DNA of 64,000 nt, from positions 9,003,078 through 9,067,077 of the forward strand of contig JASSKH010000003.1 in assembly GCA_031763025.1 (NCBI GenBank), given 5' to 3'. Position 1 is the first letter of the stretch, and each line of letters begins with the position of its first letter. Shown one piece after another: positions 54,638 through 64,000 of this stretch. Origin of the DNA: Macrocystis pyrifera. Taxonomy: Eukaryota; Sar; Phaeophyceae; Laminariales; Laminariaceae. A program made the position numbers and the translations under genes. Under the pieces are notes generated by a model, which ran no database searches, was not told the origin of the DNA, and saw nothing but the letters and a program-made list of their open reading frames with translations.

Positions 54638-55650
54638 CTCCGGTGGTAAATACCTGATGTGCAGATCGGCCTCTCACGGCTCCGCCACCGAGTCCTTCCT
54701 CACCTGAGGCGCAGCCTCGATGATCGGCTTGCGCTCCACCTCCCAGGTGACGTCCCGCGAGTTGCTCGTACGCCCGCATGCCGTGACCACCTTGACGCAG
54801 TCGCGCGGATGGTTTCTCCCCCTGTTGAGGTAAAAAACACCGTTCGGCCTTGGGGTCAGACTTGTGGGTGCGGTGGACACGGTGGAATCCGGGCTGCATG
54901 AACGCGAGTGTGTTGGGCGGCGGCAGTGTCCCAAAAAATGCCTCGTGCGGCGACTTGAAATGGGCGTTCGCCGACGTCGCCGTGGTGTTCAGGCAGTCGT
55001 TCATGTAGATGGCTGCTTTCACCCAGTAGCGGTCCAGGTTCGGGAGCTGCCCGGGGAACAGCCGGGGGGCCTCGAGGCAAGCGGCCATACCGCCTTCCTG
55101 GATGAGGCCGAGTCCACGTTCGACCACACCGTTGTGTTTCGGTCCGTCGACCCCGGTGTCCTCGTGTCGGATTTTCTCATTGGCGCATAAGTGTGCGAAA
55201 AGTGCGTTCACGAACTCTGTACCGTTGTCCGTCCGGAAACACTCGACGTCTCGGCCGACGTCAGCCAGGAATTTTCGGGTCGCCGCGGTCACGTCGGCGG
55301 CGCTCTTGCTCTTGAGGGGGTATAGCCATCCCATGCGTGTCGCGTCATCCTTGAACAGGATCAGGTACAGAGTCCCCCCAGCAGACGCGATTTTCCTGGG
55401 GCCGGCAAGGACAACAAAAACGCGCTGCAGGGGGAGTGCCTTCCGAGACGATGTAGTCGTAGGTATAGACGCACGCCTGCCTTTCGCCTGCACACATCCA
55501 CTGCAAGTGACCAGAGTACCAGTGAGCTTGACGCCTTGCTGCTTGGCCGTCTCACGCAAAAGGCCCTCGTGGGCGTGGGCGTTGCACACGTGAAAGACGT
55601 TAATATCCACCTCCTTGAAACGTCTAATGCCGGGGACGAGCACGGCAGCA
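54438..55650 (-). pseudogene. Copia C integrase, catalytic Asp lost
   Basis: The zinc site FHVCNAHAHEGLL (H-x4-H) with C-x2-C (CSGC) is in place. The catalytic core has RTDNGTEF and GVVERGLGL, but the first Asp, normally in VDLAGP, is Val (FVVLAGP; codon at 55410-55412, GTC instead of GAC). KSPHEAFFG and ALMP-like C-terminal parts continue until a frame change near 54850. It could not catalyse strand transfer as read. Confidence 0.9.
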
Positions 55651-55779
55651 GCAATCGCCGGGCGGAACGCGGGGGGGAGCGGGGGAAGGCATTCTTCCGG
55701 GGGATTAGCTGACGATGGCGCTGGCTCACTACGTTCCGGCACTGTCGCAGGGTGTGTGTGAGGGGTTGCTACCGCTATC

Positions 55780-56037
55780 ATTGGTTCTATCGCTACCGGG
55801 GGGTCTACCACTACCATCACCCCCCGGCGACAGCGGCATAGAAGATATTCCCGGCGTCCTCACCGGTTGTAACGTCACAGGCACCGGCGAATGGGGGGGG
55901 GGGGGGGGGGGGTTGCAAAACCGTTGTACCATCCATCGCTACCGGCGGGCCTACCGCTACCACCACCCCCCGCGACAGCGGCATGTCAGATACTTCCGGC
56001 GTCCTCATCGGGTGTACCGTCATAGGCACCGGTGCAT

Positions 56038-56085
<48 letters not shown>
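55780..56085. repeat. Two tandem units each ending in a poly-G tract
   Basis: A unit of about 140-165 bp (CTACCGG.GGG.CTACC..TACCA..ACCCCCCG.CGACAGCGGCAT, then TTCC.GGCGTCCTCA) occurs twice. The first ends in G20 (55893-55912), the second in G48 (56038-56085). On the minus strand they read as Pro tracts followed by related peptides. Confidence 0.85.
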
Positions 56086-56086
<1 letters not shown>

Positions 56087-56104
56087 GTACTCGATAGGAG
56101 AGAT

Positions 56105-56175
56105 GTACTCGATCTCATGCATGGCCGTAGTCGTATGACCATAGACCCTCGCATCCCTACAATGCCGGGACGGAG
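56105..56175. repeat. Short dispersed repeat, copy 1 (inverted to 61445-61516)
   Basis: CATAGACCCTCGCATCCCTA and GGACGGAGCAT, with a TCGTATGACC stretch, are the reverse complement of 61445-61510. Both copies lie beside long C/G tracts, and the second borders a MITE. Confidence 0.75.
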
Positions 56176-56595
56176 CATGTCGGGTTTTCACCGACCAGGC
56201 AGACATTGCTTGCACCAAGCGCGAAGCGCCGTGAGGTGTCCGGCGAGTCGCATGAAAGGTGAGCTGCATTCTACTAAGAACCGCTTGTGAGGCGGACTTG
56301 CATATGGATGACAGCTTCAATGAGTTAGTTTAATTTCCGGTGTGGCCACTTCCAGAGACAGTAGTGGGAGTACTATGTAACTGCCTCTTGGGTGCCGTAC
56401 CTTGAGCACTACGTGATACGATCAATTCCCTTGTGCATAGTAAAGGTTCTTTACTTCGCACAAATGATCTAACTAGACGACCAGCTGTGGGCGACCGCCA
56501 AAAAAAAAAAAAAAAACGGTACCCTGGATGTCTAGCTCACGTAGTGAGCGGCATGTTTTACAGTGTCGTTGCCAACCGACACCAACCCAACCTGA

Positions 56596-56677
56596 GGGGG
56601 GGGGGGGGGGGGGGGGGGGCAACAAGGCCATCAAAGCTGGTGTACCCTGTACGGGGGGGGGGGGGGGGGGGGGGGGG
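56596..56677. repeat. Two poly-G tracts, G24 and G25
   Basis: 56596-56619 and 56653-56677, separated by 33 bp. They would read as Pro tracts in the minus-strand copia C frame after the protease (LNATRCPPPP...). Confidence 0.9.
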
Positions 56678-56699
56678 CAACGCGTGGCGTTCAGCCTGG

Positions 56700-57635
56700 A
56701 TCCGGCTCTGTCTTTGGGGAAAAATAAGCGGCCACCCATTAGGTGGGCACCAGCAGCATCTAGAGTGATCGCCTCTTTGGCCTGGACAGTGTGCAGCGAC
56801 AGCAAGTTTACCTTCAGGCTAGGGATAAATGAAACACTCTCTAAGGTTACGCGTACGCCTTCCGTGTTGCAAAAAATTAAATCCACGCTGCCTACGTACT
56901 CCACTGCTAATTCTGTTCCGTCACCGATAAATATTTTGGCGTTGTCAGGGGAGGGGGGGCGCTTGTTATACAAGTGGTCCGGGTTCGGGGTCATGTGCGT
57001 TGTCGCCCCGTTGTCCGCAATCCAACTCTCTATCCCCCTTCCCAAAACATCGTACTGACCGACCAAAGCAGACTGTGCTGTGAGTAGATGTGATGGCTCT
57101 TCAGGAGCCAAGTAGTGCTGCGGTGGCTGCTGTGCCTGCTGCGCCTGCTGCGCCTGCTGGGCCTGCTGGGCCTGCTGCGCCTGCTGCGCCTGTTGCGCCT
57201 GCTGGGCCTGCTGTGCCTGCTGTGCCTGCTGCGCCTGTTGCGCCTGCTGGGCCTGCTGCGCCTGTTGAGCCTGCTGCTGTGAATGTTGGTAGTACTGCTG
57301 CTGCTCACGTTGGTAGTACTGCTGTTGCTCACGTTGGTACTGCGGTGGTTGCTGAAGATGTGGCTGCTGTTGAGGCTCGTAGTACTGTGACTGCTGTTGG
57401 GGTTGCTGCTGTTGATACTGTGATTGGTACTGTGATTGCTGGTGGGACTGTTGCTGTGGCTGGTACTGTGGCTGCTGTTGGTACTGCGGCTGCTGCTGCG
57501 GAATGGGGTCTGGGATGGGGAGGAGCGGTGTTGTAGACTGGGCGGTATTCGCCGCGAAGTGGCTCTGGTAAACTTCACGAGGTGGATTCGGGTCATCTAC
57601 CAACGTCACGATAGCGCGGCAGTTCGCAAAAAAAA
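56700..57635 (-). pseudogene. Copia C gag C-terminus and protease
   Basis: Begins after the zinc knuckle (TLVDDPNPPREVYQSHF), then a Gln-rich region of about 150 residues (QQQPQYQ, then a long (QQA)n block, 57110-57290), and the protease with WIADNGATTHMTP (catalytic Asp in DNG rather than DSG, plus near 57010) and the VNLLSLHTV motif. Runs into Pro tracts encoded by the G24/G25 runs, then an unrelated insertion. Confidence 0.82.
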
Positions 57636-58650
57636 TGGCCTATCCGGCCGCACCTGTAACATCTTGGGCGGGGATCAGCGGCGTGGATTCCCGGCTCGGT
57701 GCCTTGCGGCCGATGTGGGTTAGGGGGGTACCGGACGGCGTCGTACATTCGGTCGGTACCTGGTGGGTGTCCTCCGGGCCCGATGAAACGTGCGTCGCGT
57801 ACCTGCGGCCACGACTGGTTCCCACCTCCGCCGCGGCCGGCGTATGGCGGCCATAGTTGATGTCCGCCGCCGCCACTGGCGTGCGAATCCTTCCTCTGCC
57901 GATTTTTTTTTGGCTTCCCGTTCTTGTTCCCCGAACGTGCCCCTCCCCAGTCCTGGCCTGCCCAGCCTTGACCATGCTGGTGTCGCTGTTGGTGTTGACG
58001 CGGTGGCTGATGTTGATTGTGTGGTTGCTGCTGTTGCTGCTGTTGCTGCCCTCAGTACCCAGTGGCGCCACCACTCGCCGTGCCACCTCTGCCGCCCGTG
58101 TAGTGGCCAGGGCTGGGGCCGGGGAAACTCCCCTGTCCACCTGCTCCACCTCCTCCTGTGGCTATCAAGACCTGTGCTGAGCCATCGATCATTTTCCTCT
58201 TACTTGCTTCCAACTCCCGGTACGTTATGCGAACCCGGTCCTCGATCATGTTGAGGGTCAAGTTCTGGGCGTATTGCAGGAGTTTCTTGTCCACCTCGTA
58301 TTCGGACGTCAGGCATTGCAGTAGGTGGAGGTTGGCTTCCTGATCCGTTTTTGGGATCCCTACTTCGGAGAGCTTTTCTCGGATGATGCTCATCCTCTCG
58401 AAATAAAGGGTGGGGTCCTCCCCCTCTTTCATCTGGGCATTGATGTATTCTCTCTGGTATGCCTGCTTGTCGAGGTCGTCGCTTGGGATGTAGTGCCGAC
58501 GTACCTCGGCCATCGCAAGACTAGGGCTGCCTATGTCATAGATCTTGTATAACAGAGACGAATTAGTCAGTGCGCTGGTGATACCCTCGTATGCCCTGCG
58601 AGCAGCGGCTACCCTTGCTGTTCCGAAACGGTAATCGAGGTCTTGTTAAC
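57628..58650 (-). pseudogene. Copia C gag, N-terminally truncated
   Basis: Open from about 58650 (DYRFGTARVAAARRAYEG), only some 28 bp inside the 5' LTR, so leader and gag N-terminus appear deleted. Gag core: LDKQAYQREYINAQM, MSIIREKLSEVGIP and LLQCLTSEYEVDKKLL. A TGA at 58052-58054 interrupts; the same frame then reads a Gln/Gly/Lys-rich tail to a zinc knuckle CYRCGRIGH (about 57640). The last Cys of the knuckle is in frame only if one base is removed from an A8 run at 57628-57635. Non-functional. Confidence 0.85.
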
Positions 58651-58677
58651 TCCTTATATTTGGGCTCTGCAATAGCG

Positions 58678-58973
58678 TGTTCGATGCACTCACTGATATG
58701 ATAGGCCAAGCCTGAGTCAGTTCATAGAAGCCCCTCCAGGGTATATATATTATCGCTTACAATACACAAGACAAGGAAGAAAGGGGGAGAACATGAAGTA
58801 CACACCCAACAAGAAGAAGTAGAGCAAGAAGAAGAAGTGGAAGAGGAAGCGGCGGATAAGATACGTCCCAACCCGCTGACCGTTCCACACAGAAACACGC
58901 ATATTTCCTGTGTGGAACTCCCAAATACCGTTACACATGAATCCATACACCAAGTACGTGAGCACTCCGAACA
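58678..58973 (-). repeat. Copia C 5' LTR (296 bp)
   Basis: Same sequence as 51146-51445 with a 4-bp deletion and about six substitutions, roughly 97-98% identity by eye. Confidence 0.9.
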
Positions 58974-58978
58974 GAACC

Positions 58979-59051
58979 TCACGAGCGTGGCGTTTTAGAG
59001 AGCATATTTTGCACCGATGACTCATCTGACGCCTTCGCAAAAACACAGTAA
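58979..59051 (+). pseudogene. Host-like ORF, 3' end beyond copia C
   Basis: If copia C and one GAACC copy are removed, ...LTNLVEP continues in frame as HERGVLESIFCTDDSSDAFA and ends KTQ-TAA at 59049-59051. That 24 codons are open does not prove coding, but the composition matches the upstream part. Confidence 0.4.
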
Positions 59052-61444
59052 GGCCGCACTTTCATGGTATTACCTCCTATGGTCAATTAAACTCATTTGG
59101 CGCGAAGCGCCAAAAATAATTGGGAGCGAGGCGACCAAACAAAACGCGGTGTGTACAGGCTCCCAATATTTTACGAGTGTCTGCATGAAATAGTCGTGTT
59201 TTTGCATTACCGATTGCGAAAGCTGTACGTTACCGATTTCCACAACCCCGGTATCTGCCGAAGCGGGCCATCTTGAGCTAACGCGTGGGACTTGTCTCGT
59301 TGCAAGCCATCTCGAGTTGCGCTCGCATTTGCCGTGGTACTGGTGTGTTTTGAGTGCAGCAGGATTAAGTTTTGTTTCCGTTCTTTTTTCTTACGAGCGC
59401 ACAAGGCCTACATACCGCATGTGCAGCCTTGCCTCATTTTTCTCTATATTACTGCTACAGTACTTGCCTACAATGAAGCTTTGGGGGCCATTTATACTCG
59501 CATACAGCAGAGATGCTGTTCACTCTCTCTTTCTTATTTCGCTCTGCCTGTATAGATAGGTCTTCTTCCCTTTCTTCTTGGAATTTGAAATTGGTCGATG
59601 TTTGATGTGACAACATCACGAGCACACTCACCGTGAGTGAGCAGCTTTGCCACCGAGTGGAATGAAGCATAAACGAGTACGTGCAGGTGGAAGGCTATGG
59701 AAGGTATAAACACAAAGATGCGCATATTCTCTTGTCGTGGTACATATTGACAATATCGAGTAATTTCTTTGTCCCATAATGTGGTATCATGTTTTGACAT
59801 TCTTAATGGTTTGCCCCTCGACAGTAGCAGTCGTGAATTCTATTTGGTTGAACTGCGCAGAAGCAGTCTGCGTTGATCACTGCTCCCACAGCCCCCCGAA
59901 GCATACAAACAAAAAAATGCTGTTCACATATAGCTCAAGCGCACCCCGCTCTTGGACGCTGTGCACCGACCGAAAGTGTCGGGTGTAATTACATGAGAGT
60001 ATACCTACAATTCGTGCGAAACAATCAGGACACGTGAAAACGTTGATTGGAAGAATGCGCAACACAAGAAAATACCATCAGCATCTTGTTCTCAAAGGGG
60101 TAAAATAAGGTCGGCTAAAACCTATGATATCTGCTTGAAACATAAGGAGTCAATGTACACGTTGCACGCGTCGTACATCATATAGTTTGATCTGAGTAGT
60201 ACTATCCAAATTGCCTGCACTTGACACACACTATTATTGCTTGTGCGACCGGCCAGAATTGAAGCCCGCCTGATGTATTTCGTCTCAGGCGCATCCAACT
60301 CGCACTGCCGACTGAATTTACAAATGACGTTCTTCTCCGACGACTGTCTTAAGTCGCGACAACGCTCGTTTGGTACACAGCAGTGAATGTGCCCTTCCAC
60401 CTTGTGATCCAAACAACTGATTCTGGTGTTATTTTTATGCCCCCACTGTTATATAATATCCAGTTGATACGACGTGCGGGCAAACGTGCCAAGACACCTA
60501 CGTCATTGATGACTGCACAGCAATACTCTTGTGTCCCCTGATCTCGAACAGCTTGATGTTCTGCATACTATCTGTTTAAACTGAAGGTCGTCGTCGATAC
60601 CACGCGTGGCGCCTGCAGGACCTCCACTATCCACGGCAGCGCGCAGCTTGTCCTGATGGGCTCATATTTCTCTCGAACAGGCCTTAGCGCTTCCCTGCTG
60701 ATGCCTGCGTCATCACCCGTGGGGCGCGGGATGTGGGTAGCACGTGTCATGCTAGCCCAAAAACAGTAAATACATTGCCAGAACGGTATAGGGCCTCGCT
60801 CGAGCACCCAGAACTGAAGAAAACGGGATAGGTTTCGTTCGATGTATTAACAGTACGCCTCAAGGTGGCCGGCCTTGTTGCTCATTATCGAGACGACCAC
60901 CGCAATATTTTTCGGCTTCCATATCGGCGACGATATCGTACACCTCAATGACGGATTAGGAATGTGTACAGAGCTCCGTCGGTACGACGAGCGCCATTAA
61001 AGTGGTGCTGGGCTTAGAGGGGTGGCCGGTATGTTTTACTAGGGCGGCTTGCGACTCGAACAAATCGGAAGGGAAACAGCCCTGCTCGAGGGGTATGCAT
61101 CAACCTCCAGGACTGTGGTGTAGCATTGAGTCTATCGTGACATAATTCTTCAATACCTCCCGCACGCTTGACAGCCAACACCTCCCGCGCGTTTGGCATT
61201 CTGCTACGATAACTGGATTGGGCCCCAACGTCACAGTTAAGTATTGTGGAAATCCAGTTCGGATACTTCGCGTTGCCCAACAGTACGAAGACGATTATTT
61301 CACACGGGCGAGTACAACCTATTCAGGCGATAGCAAATATTGCGTGTCAATGTCGGAACAAAAACACTGTGGCACCATATCCAGCACTCGATCAAACTAT
61401 TCCTGCATGGCCCCGTGTACCAGCTGCTCATACCCCCCCTTGAA
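59052..61444. other. Largely gene-free; weak minus-strand ORFs
   Basis: A short perfect hairpin TTGGCGCGAAGCGCCAA is at 59097-59113. Minus-strand ORFs at 60122-60412, 60568-60807 and 61014-61280 have ordinary protein composition (for example VREKYEPIRTSCALPWIVEV) but no recognisable domain and no consistent splice sites. They could be relics of a decayed gene. No repeats shared with the rest of the window. Confidence 0.35.
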
Positions 61445-61516
61445 AGTTATGCTCCGTCCCTGCATGATAGGGATGCGAGGGTCTATGGTCGTACGACTAC
61501 GACCATTCATGATATT
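61445..61516. repeat. Short dispersed repeat, copy 2
   Basis: ATGCTCCGTCCCTGCATGAT, then AGGGATGCGAGGGTCTATGG and TCGTACGACTACG; inverse of 56105-56175. Ends where the MITE begins. Confidence 0.75.
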
Positions 61517-61518
61517 TA

Positions 61519-61622
61519 TTACGAGGGACCATATTAAGTAGGACCTACCGTACACACAAAACCTATATATTACTCTGTTTTTACTCACAATATTTGGTCC
61601 TATTTACTATGGTCCCCCGTAA
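61519..61622. mobile_element. MITE family M, 104-bp copy
   Basis: Ends TTACGAGGGACC / GGTCCCCCGTAA, flanked by TA at 61517-61518 and 61623-61624. Interior (CCTATATATTACTCTGTTTT) matches the copy at 29760-29864. No ORF. Confidence 0.78.
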
Positions 61623-61624
61623 TA

Positions 61625-62141
61625 GTACACCCCCCCACTCCCTACGTCAGCAATATCAAGATCGTGGTGTGATCAAGAGTGGCCATAGAATCTCCCTGCA
61701 TGCGAGCAGATGCATATACACTCTTCTGCACCATTTCTACTGCAAGCACGCTGATACATTAGAAAGCCAGCCGCAAATTACTCCCTTGCCTGGATACTAT
61801 ATTGGCAGGCCATCGGAATCAGTCTGTCAGTCAGCCTTGACGTGCAGCCTTCCTCGTTTCGTCCCTCAGCAAAGACTGCTGGGTCTTCAACCAGATTGAC
61901 CCACCAAATGGGACGCCGATGCTATTATATCTCAGAAGAAGATCTCATCATGCTCATGATGACGGGATCATCCTGACAGAGGTGGCAACGAACAAGAATA
62001 GGACAAAACAGCAGTGACAACGTCATATGTTGTGCGGAACAGCAGTGACAACTTACTTGACGGGAAACCCAGTCAAAATCCTTGCCACGTTGCGGCCGTA
62101 CATTCACTTGGCACCACGGCACTCGACGAACTTAAATGGGA
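61625..62141. other. Intergenic, no gene seen
   Basis: Unique-looking sequence; a short C-run at the left and direct repeats of AACAGCAGTGACAAC at about 62008 and 62039. No supported ORF. Confidence 0.4.
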
Positions 62142-62330
62142 TCAAGTCTCGCACCCGACGTGAATTTCACGTATACCGTTGAAGCTAACCTTCGGTAGGT
62201 ACCCTGGTATGAAAGAAGCGATGTCACTCCCACTCGTTTTTCGGTCTACATGGTCTTGACTCCTGACCTTGTGGCGGAGGGCCTGCTCCACCGCCTCGAA
62301 TTCCTCTGCGCTTTCTTCATAAAAACGCAT
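62142..62330 (-). CDS. Small ORF of unknown function
   Basis: 62 codons from ATG 62330: MRFYEESAEEFEAVEQALRH, then KVRSQDHVDRKTSGSDIASF and PGYLPKVSFNGIREIHVGCE. An acidic amphipathic start and mixed composition make it look like an exon or short gene. No known domain, and it may continue by splicing. Neighbouring ORFs in other frames are less convincing. Confidence 0.3.
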   Translation of the reverse strand: MRFYEESAEEFEAVEQALRHKVRSQDHVDRKTSGSDIASFIPGYLPKVSFNGIREIHVGCET

Positions 62331-63358
62331 CTCCCAACCATAGAAAAACTATGCAGACCACGGCTGCTGCCTTGTGTAATAGTAGGTAAAGTGTAGAGAG
62401 AGCTCGTGGGGCACAGGCGACAGCTATCTACTGGAGGGATTGCTGCGCAGGTTGCGACCCGCACACGGCAGCCGTGCAAGTTGTGACGCACCAAACAGGT
62501 GCCTCCCTCGTAGGCAACATTCTCTTACAACAGTCAGTACCTGGTAAAGCAGCAGTACCTCTCCTGCTGGTACTAGTATATAAGTGCAGTCAGTACGGGA
62601 GGCGTGAAAAAATCAGACAACTGCTGCTGTTGTGGTAGACGGTACGATCACAGACGCCCTTGTGAAGCCCGTACGGCACAAGCAGTCTTGGAGATCTGCT
62701 GGAGGGACTCCTGTGGTGCTCGGACAGCAGGTAGGTACGAGTATACAGCAGCAGCAGTATTAATAGTACCTACGGTACAGTTTTGTTGTGGTGCAGTACT
62801 CTTTTAGGTACCAGGTATAAAATTTCTGTACCAGCAGAACTCGTAGGTGGTATATTACTCGTATCGCCAGGGAGCACACAAGCAGCATGTGACACAACAC
62901 GACAACATACACGCGCACCTGCCACATAGAAGCCCCCCCCTCTGCCGTGCAGGCCTTCTTGCACACGGAATCTGGAAGCGCTCCCAGGTGACTTTAGGTT
63001 TTCATCCCGCCACGCCGAGGTTTTGTATCCCCACAAGAACCACCAGCTGAATACCCACAATGCGAAGAAGCACCTCCACCACCAGCAGCTTGCCCAGCGC
63101 CTCGTCACGTTTGAGTTGCTGCAAGCATCTGAGTTTGCATCGTACCCGCGCCTTGTTTCAGGCTCACAGGCAGAGGATGGCGGCAGCATGCAGCATGCCA
63201 GCCTAATCGCGCCGCGCATATTGATCTCGCCGCGCGAATAGTGCTGCTGATTGGCCAAACCTTATGGGAGAGCCTTATGGGAGCACCAATCAGGATGCTT
63301 TGGTACTTGGCAAAAAAAACTACTCTAGGCGTAAGAATAAGAACCGTTTAAAGACTAA
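62331..63358. other. Intergenic, no gene seen
   Basis: Short ORFs only. Many GGTACC-like and CAGCAG words. Direct duplication CTTATGGGAG at 63261-63280. Confidence 0.4.
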
Positions 63359-64000
63359 AATGAATACCAAGTGATCATTATATTTTCGACCAGAACCTTA
63401 TGGGCGATCAGGCAAGACCATGAGAGTGCGGCCAAATACTACTCTCTCTGCTTTTCACTCCGCAAGGAGGGTATATTTTGGGACGCAGGTCCCCTGAGTG
63501 ATGATTTTTTTTACGAAACATTCGTAAATTCTAGTCGTCCTAATCGCACTTTTTTTCAGATCTGCCAAGATACGCAGGTCCCCTGAGTGATGAAATTTTT
63601 GACGAAACATACGTAAATTCTAGTCGTCCTAATCGCACTTTTTTTTCAGATCTGCCAAAATACGCAGGTCCCCCGAGTGGTGTACTTTTCGACGAAACAA
63701 ACGTAAATTCCAGCGGTCGTAATCGCATTTTTTCAGATTTGCCAAAATATGCAAGTCTCCCGAATGGCGATTTTTTCGACGAAACATACGTAAATTCCAG
63801 CCGTCGTAATCGCATTTTTTCAGATTTAACAAAACATGCAAGTGTCCCGAATGTCGATTTTTTCGACGAAACCTACGTAAATTCCATTCGTCGTAATCGC
63901 ATTTTTTTTTCAGATCTGCCAAAACACGCAGGTCCCCCGAGTGAAGTATTTTTCGACGAAACATACGTAAATTACAGCCGTCGTAATCGCATTTTTTTTT
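63359..64000 (+). CDS. Tandem-repeat protein, partial, runs off the right edge
   Basis: From 63589 to the end the plus strand is open (frame of 63601) through repeats of 29-30 residues with the core FDETYVNSSRRNRIF(F)SDLPK, then (Y/H)A(G/S)xPSxxxF. Unit spacings are 90, 87, 87 and 90 bp. The T-run encoding Phe-Phe varies as 8, 6, 6 and 9 (with compensating ACT/ATT), which always keeps the frame. The first full unit (63511-63600) has T7 and is out of step by one base; upstream of it the matching frame (WDAGPLSDDFFYETFVNSS) is open from 63359 without an ATG, so a start or splice acceptor lies further left. No known repeat family. Confidence 0.5.
63484..64000 (+). repeat. Tandem repeat, six units of 87-90 bp
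   Basis: Core GACGAAACATACGTAAATTC starts at 63511 (diverged), 63601, 63691, 63778, 63865 and 63955, with a T-run and CAGAT between. Continues beyond the window. Confidence 0.92.

Larger units (their letters stand above)
51146..58973 (-). mobile_element. Copia C: Ty1/copia retrotransposon with both LTRs, 7.8 kb
   Basis: Perfect 5-bp duplication GAACC (51141-51145 and 58974-58978). LTRs start TGTTCG and end CGAACA, 300 and 296 bp, differing by a 4-bp indel and about six substitutions. The minus strand carries gag, protease, integrase, linker, RT and RNase H in Copia order. Same lineage as copia A by integrase and linker. Interior expanded by poly-G tracts, tandem duplications and a Gln-rich tract. 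Many frame breaks and an integrase active-site change. Confidence 0.93.

Noticed and set aside
59877-60065. C2H2 zinc-finger ORF (CPDC...HFRSVH, minus)
   Set aside because: Spacing between the Cys and His pairs is too long for the classic finger, there is only one such motif, and the surrounding ORF is short with no supporting context.

Overview
This is a repeat-dominated stretch of a eukaryotic nuclear genome. There are no operons, no bacterial promoters and no rRNA. Nearly all convincing coding sequence belongs to retrotransposons: a LINE family present in many pieces, three Ty1/copia elements and one large R2-like element. They sit among tandem satellites, MITE-like inverted-repeat elements and very long homopolymers (up to 48 G). 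The host cannot be named from the sequence. A TTAGGG-type telomere repeat, GC near 50% and this mixture of elements would suit an alga or other protist, perhaps a stramenopile, but that is a low-confidence inference. Host genes are represented only by a few exon-like ORFs without recognisable function.

Layout. 1-17.7 kb: about ten copies of one LINE family (here 'L'), most 5'-truncated and in both orientations. The best copies are at 4017-6640 (-) and 8850-11828 (+). Among them lie a 180-bp satellite (1205-1890), an inverted-repeat element carrying telomere hexamers (7397-7660), and copies of a large dispersed repeat (here 'U'). 17.7-21 kb: a MITE, a tRNA-like sequence and two tandem repeats. 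21036-27119: copia A, with 256-bp LTRs and 5-bp target-site duplications. 27.1-32.1 kb: a palindromic repeat, a 2.2-kb CAG-rich tandem array containing a MITE, and two minus-strand exon-like ORFs with paired cysteines on either side of the array.

32105-49530 is one copy of repeat U split by three insertions: a foreign coding fragment (33043-33838), an 8.4-kb R2-like retroelement with an 11-bp target-site duplication (34834-43247), and copia B, which has lost reverse transcriptase and RNase H (44314-49461). 50.5-59.05 kb: a host-like ORF cut in two by copia C (51146-58973, minus strand, perfect 5-bp duplications). 59-63.3 kb holds little beyond a MITE and weak ORFs. The right edge (63359-64000) is a plus-strand ORF made of 29-30-residue repeats that leaves the window.

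How the parts relate. The retroelements are nested and mostly broken. Copia A lacks an RT catalytic Asp, copia C an integrase catalytic Asp, and copia B its whole RT-RNase H. The most unusual object is the R2-like element. Its N-terminal half carries an array of RING-type zinc modules, two of them within a duplicated block of about 280 residues, ahead of RT and a restriction-like endonuclease. Many frames are broken by single-base indels, often -1 and often at homopolymers, so part of the decay may be consensus error in a long-read assembly.
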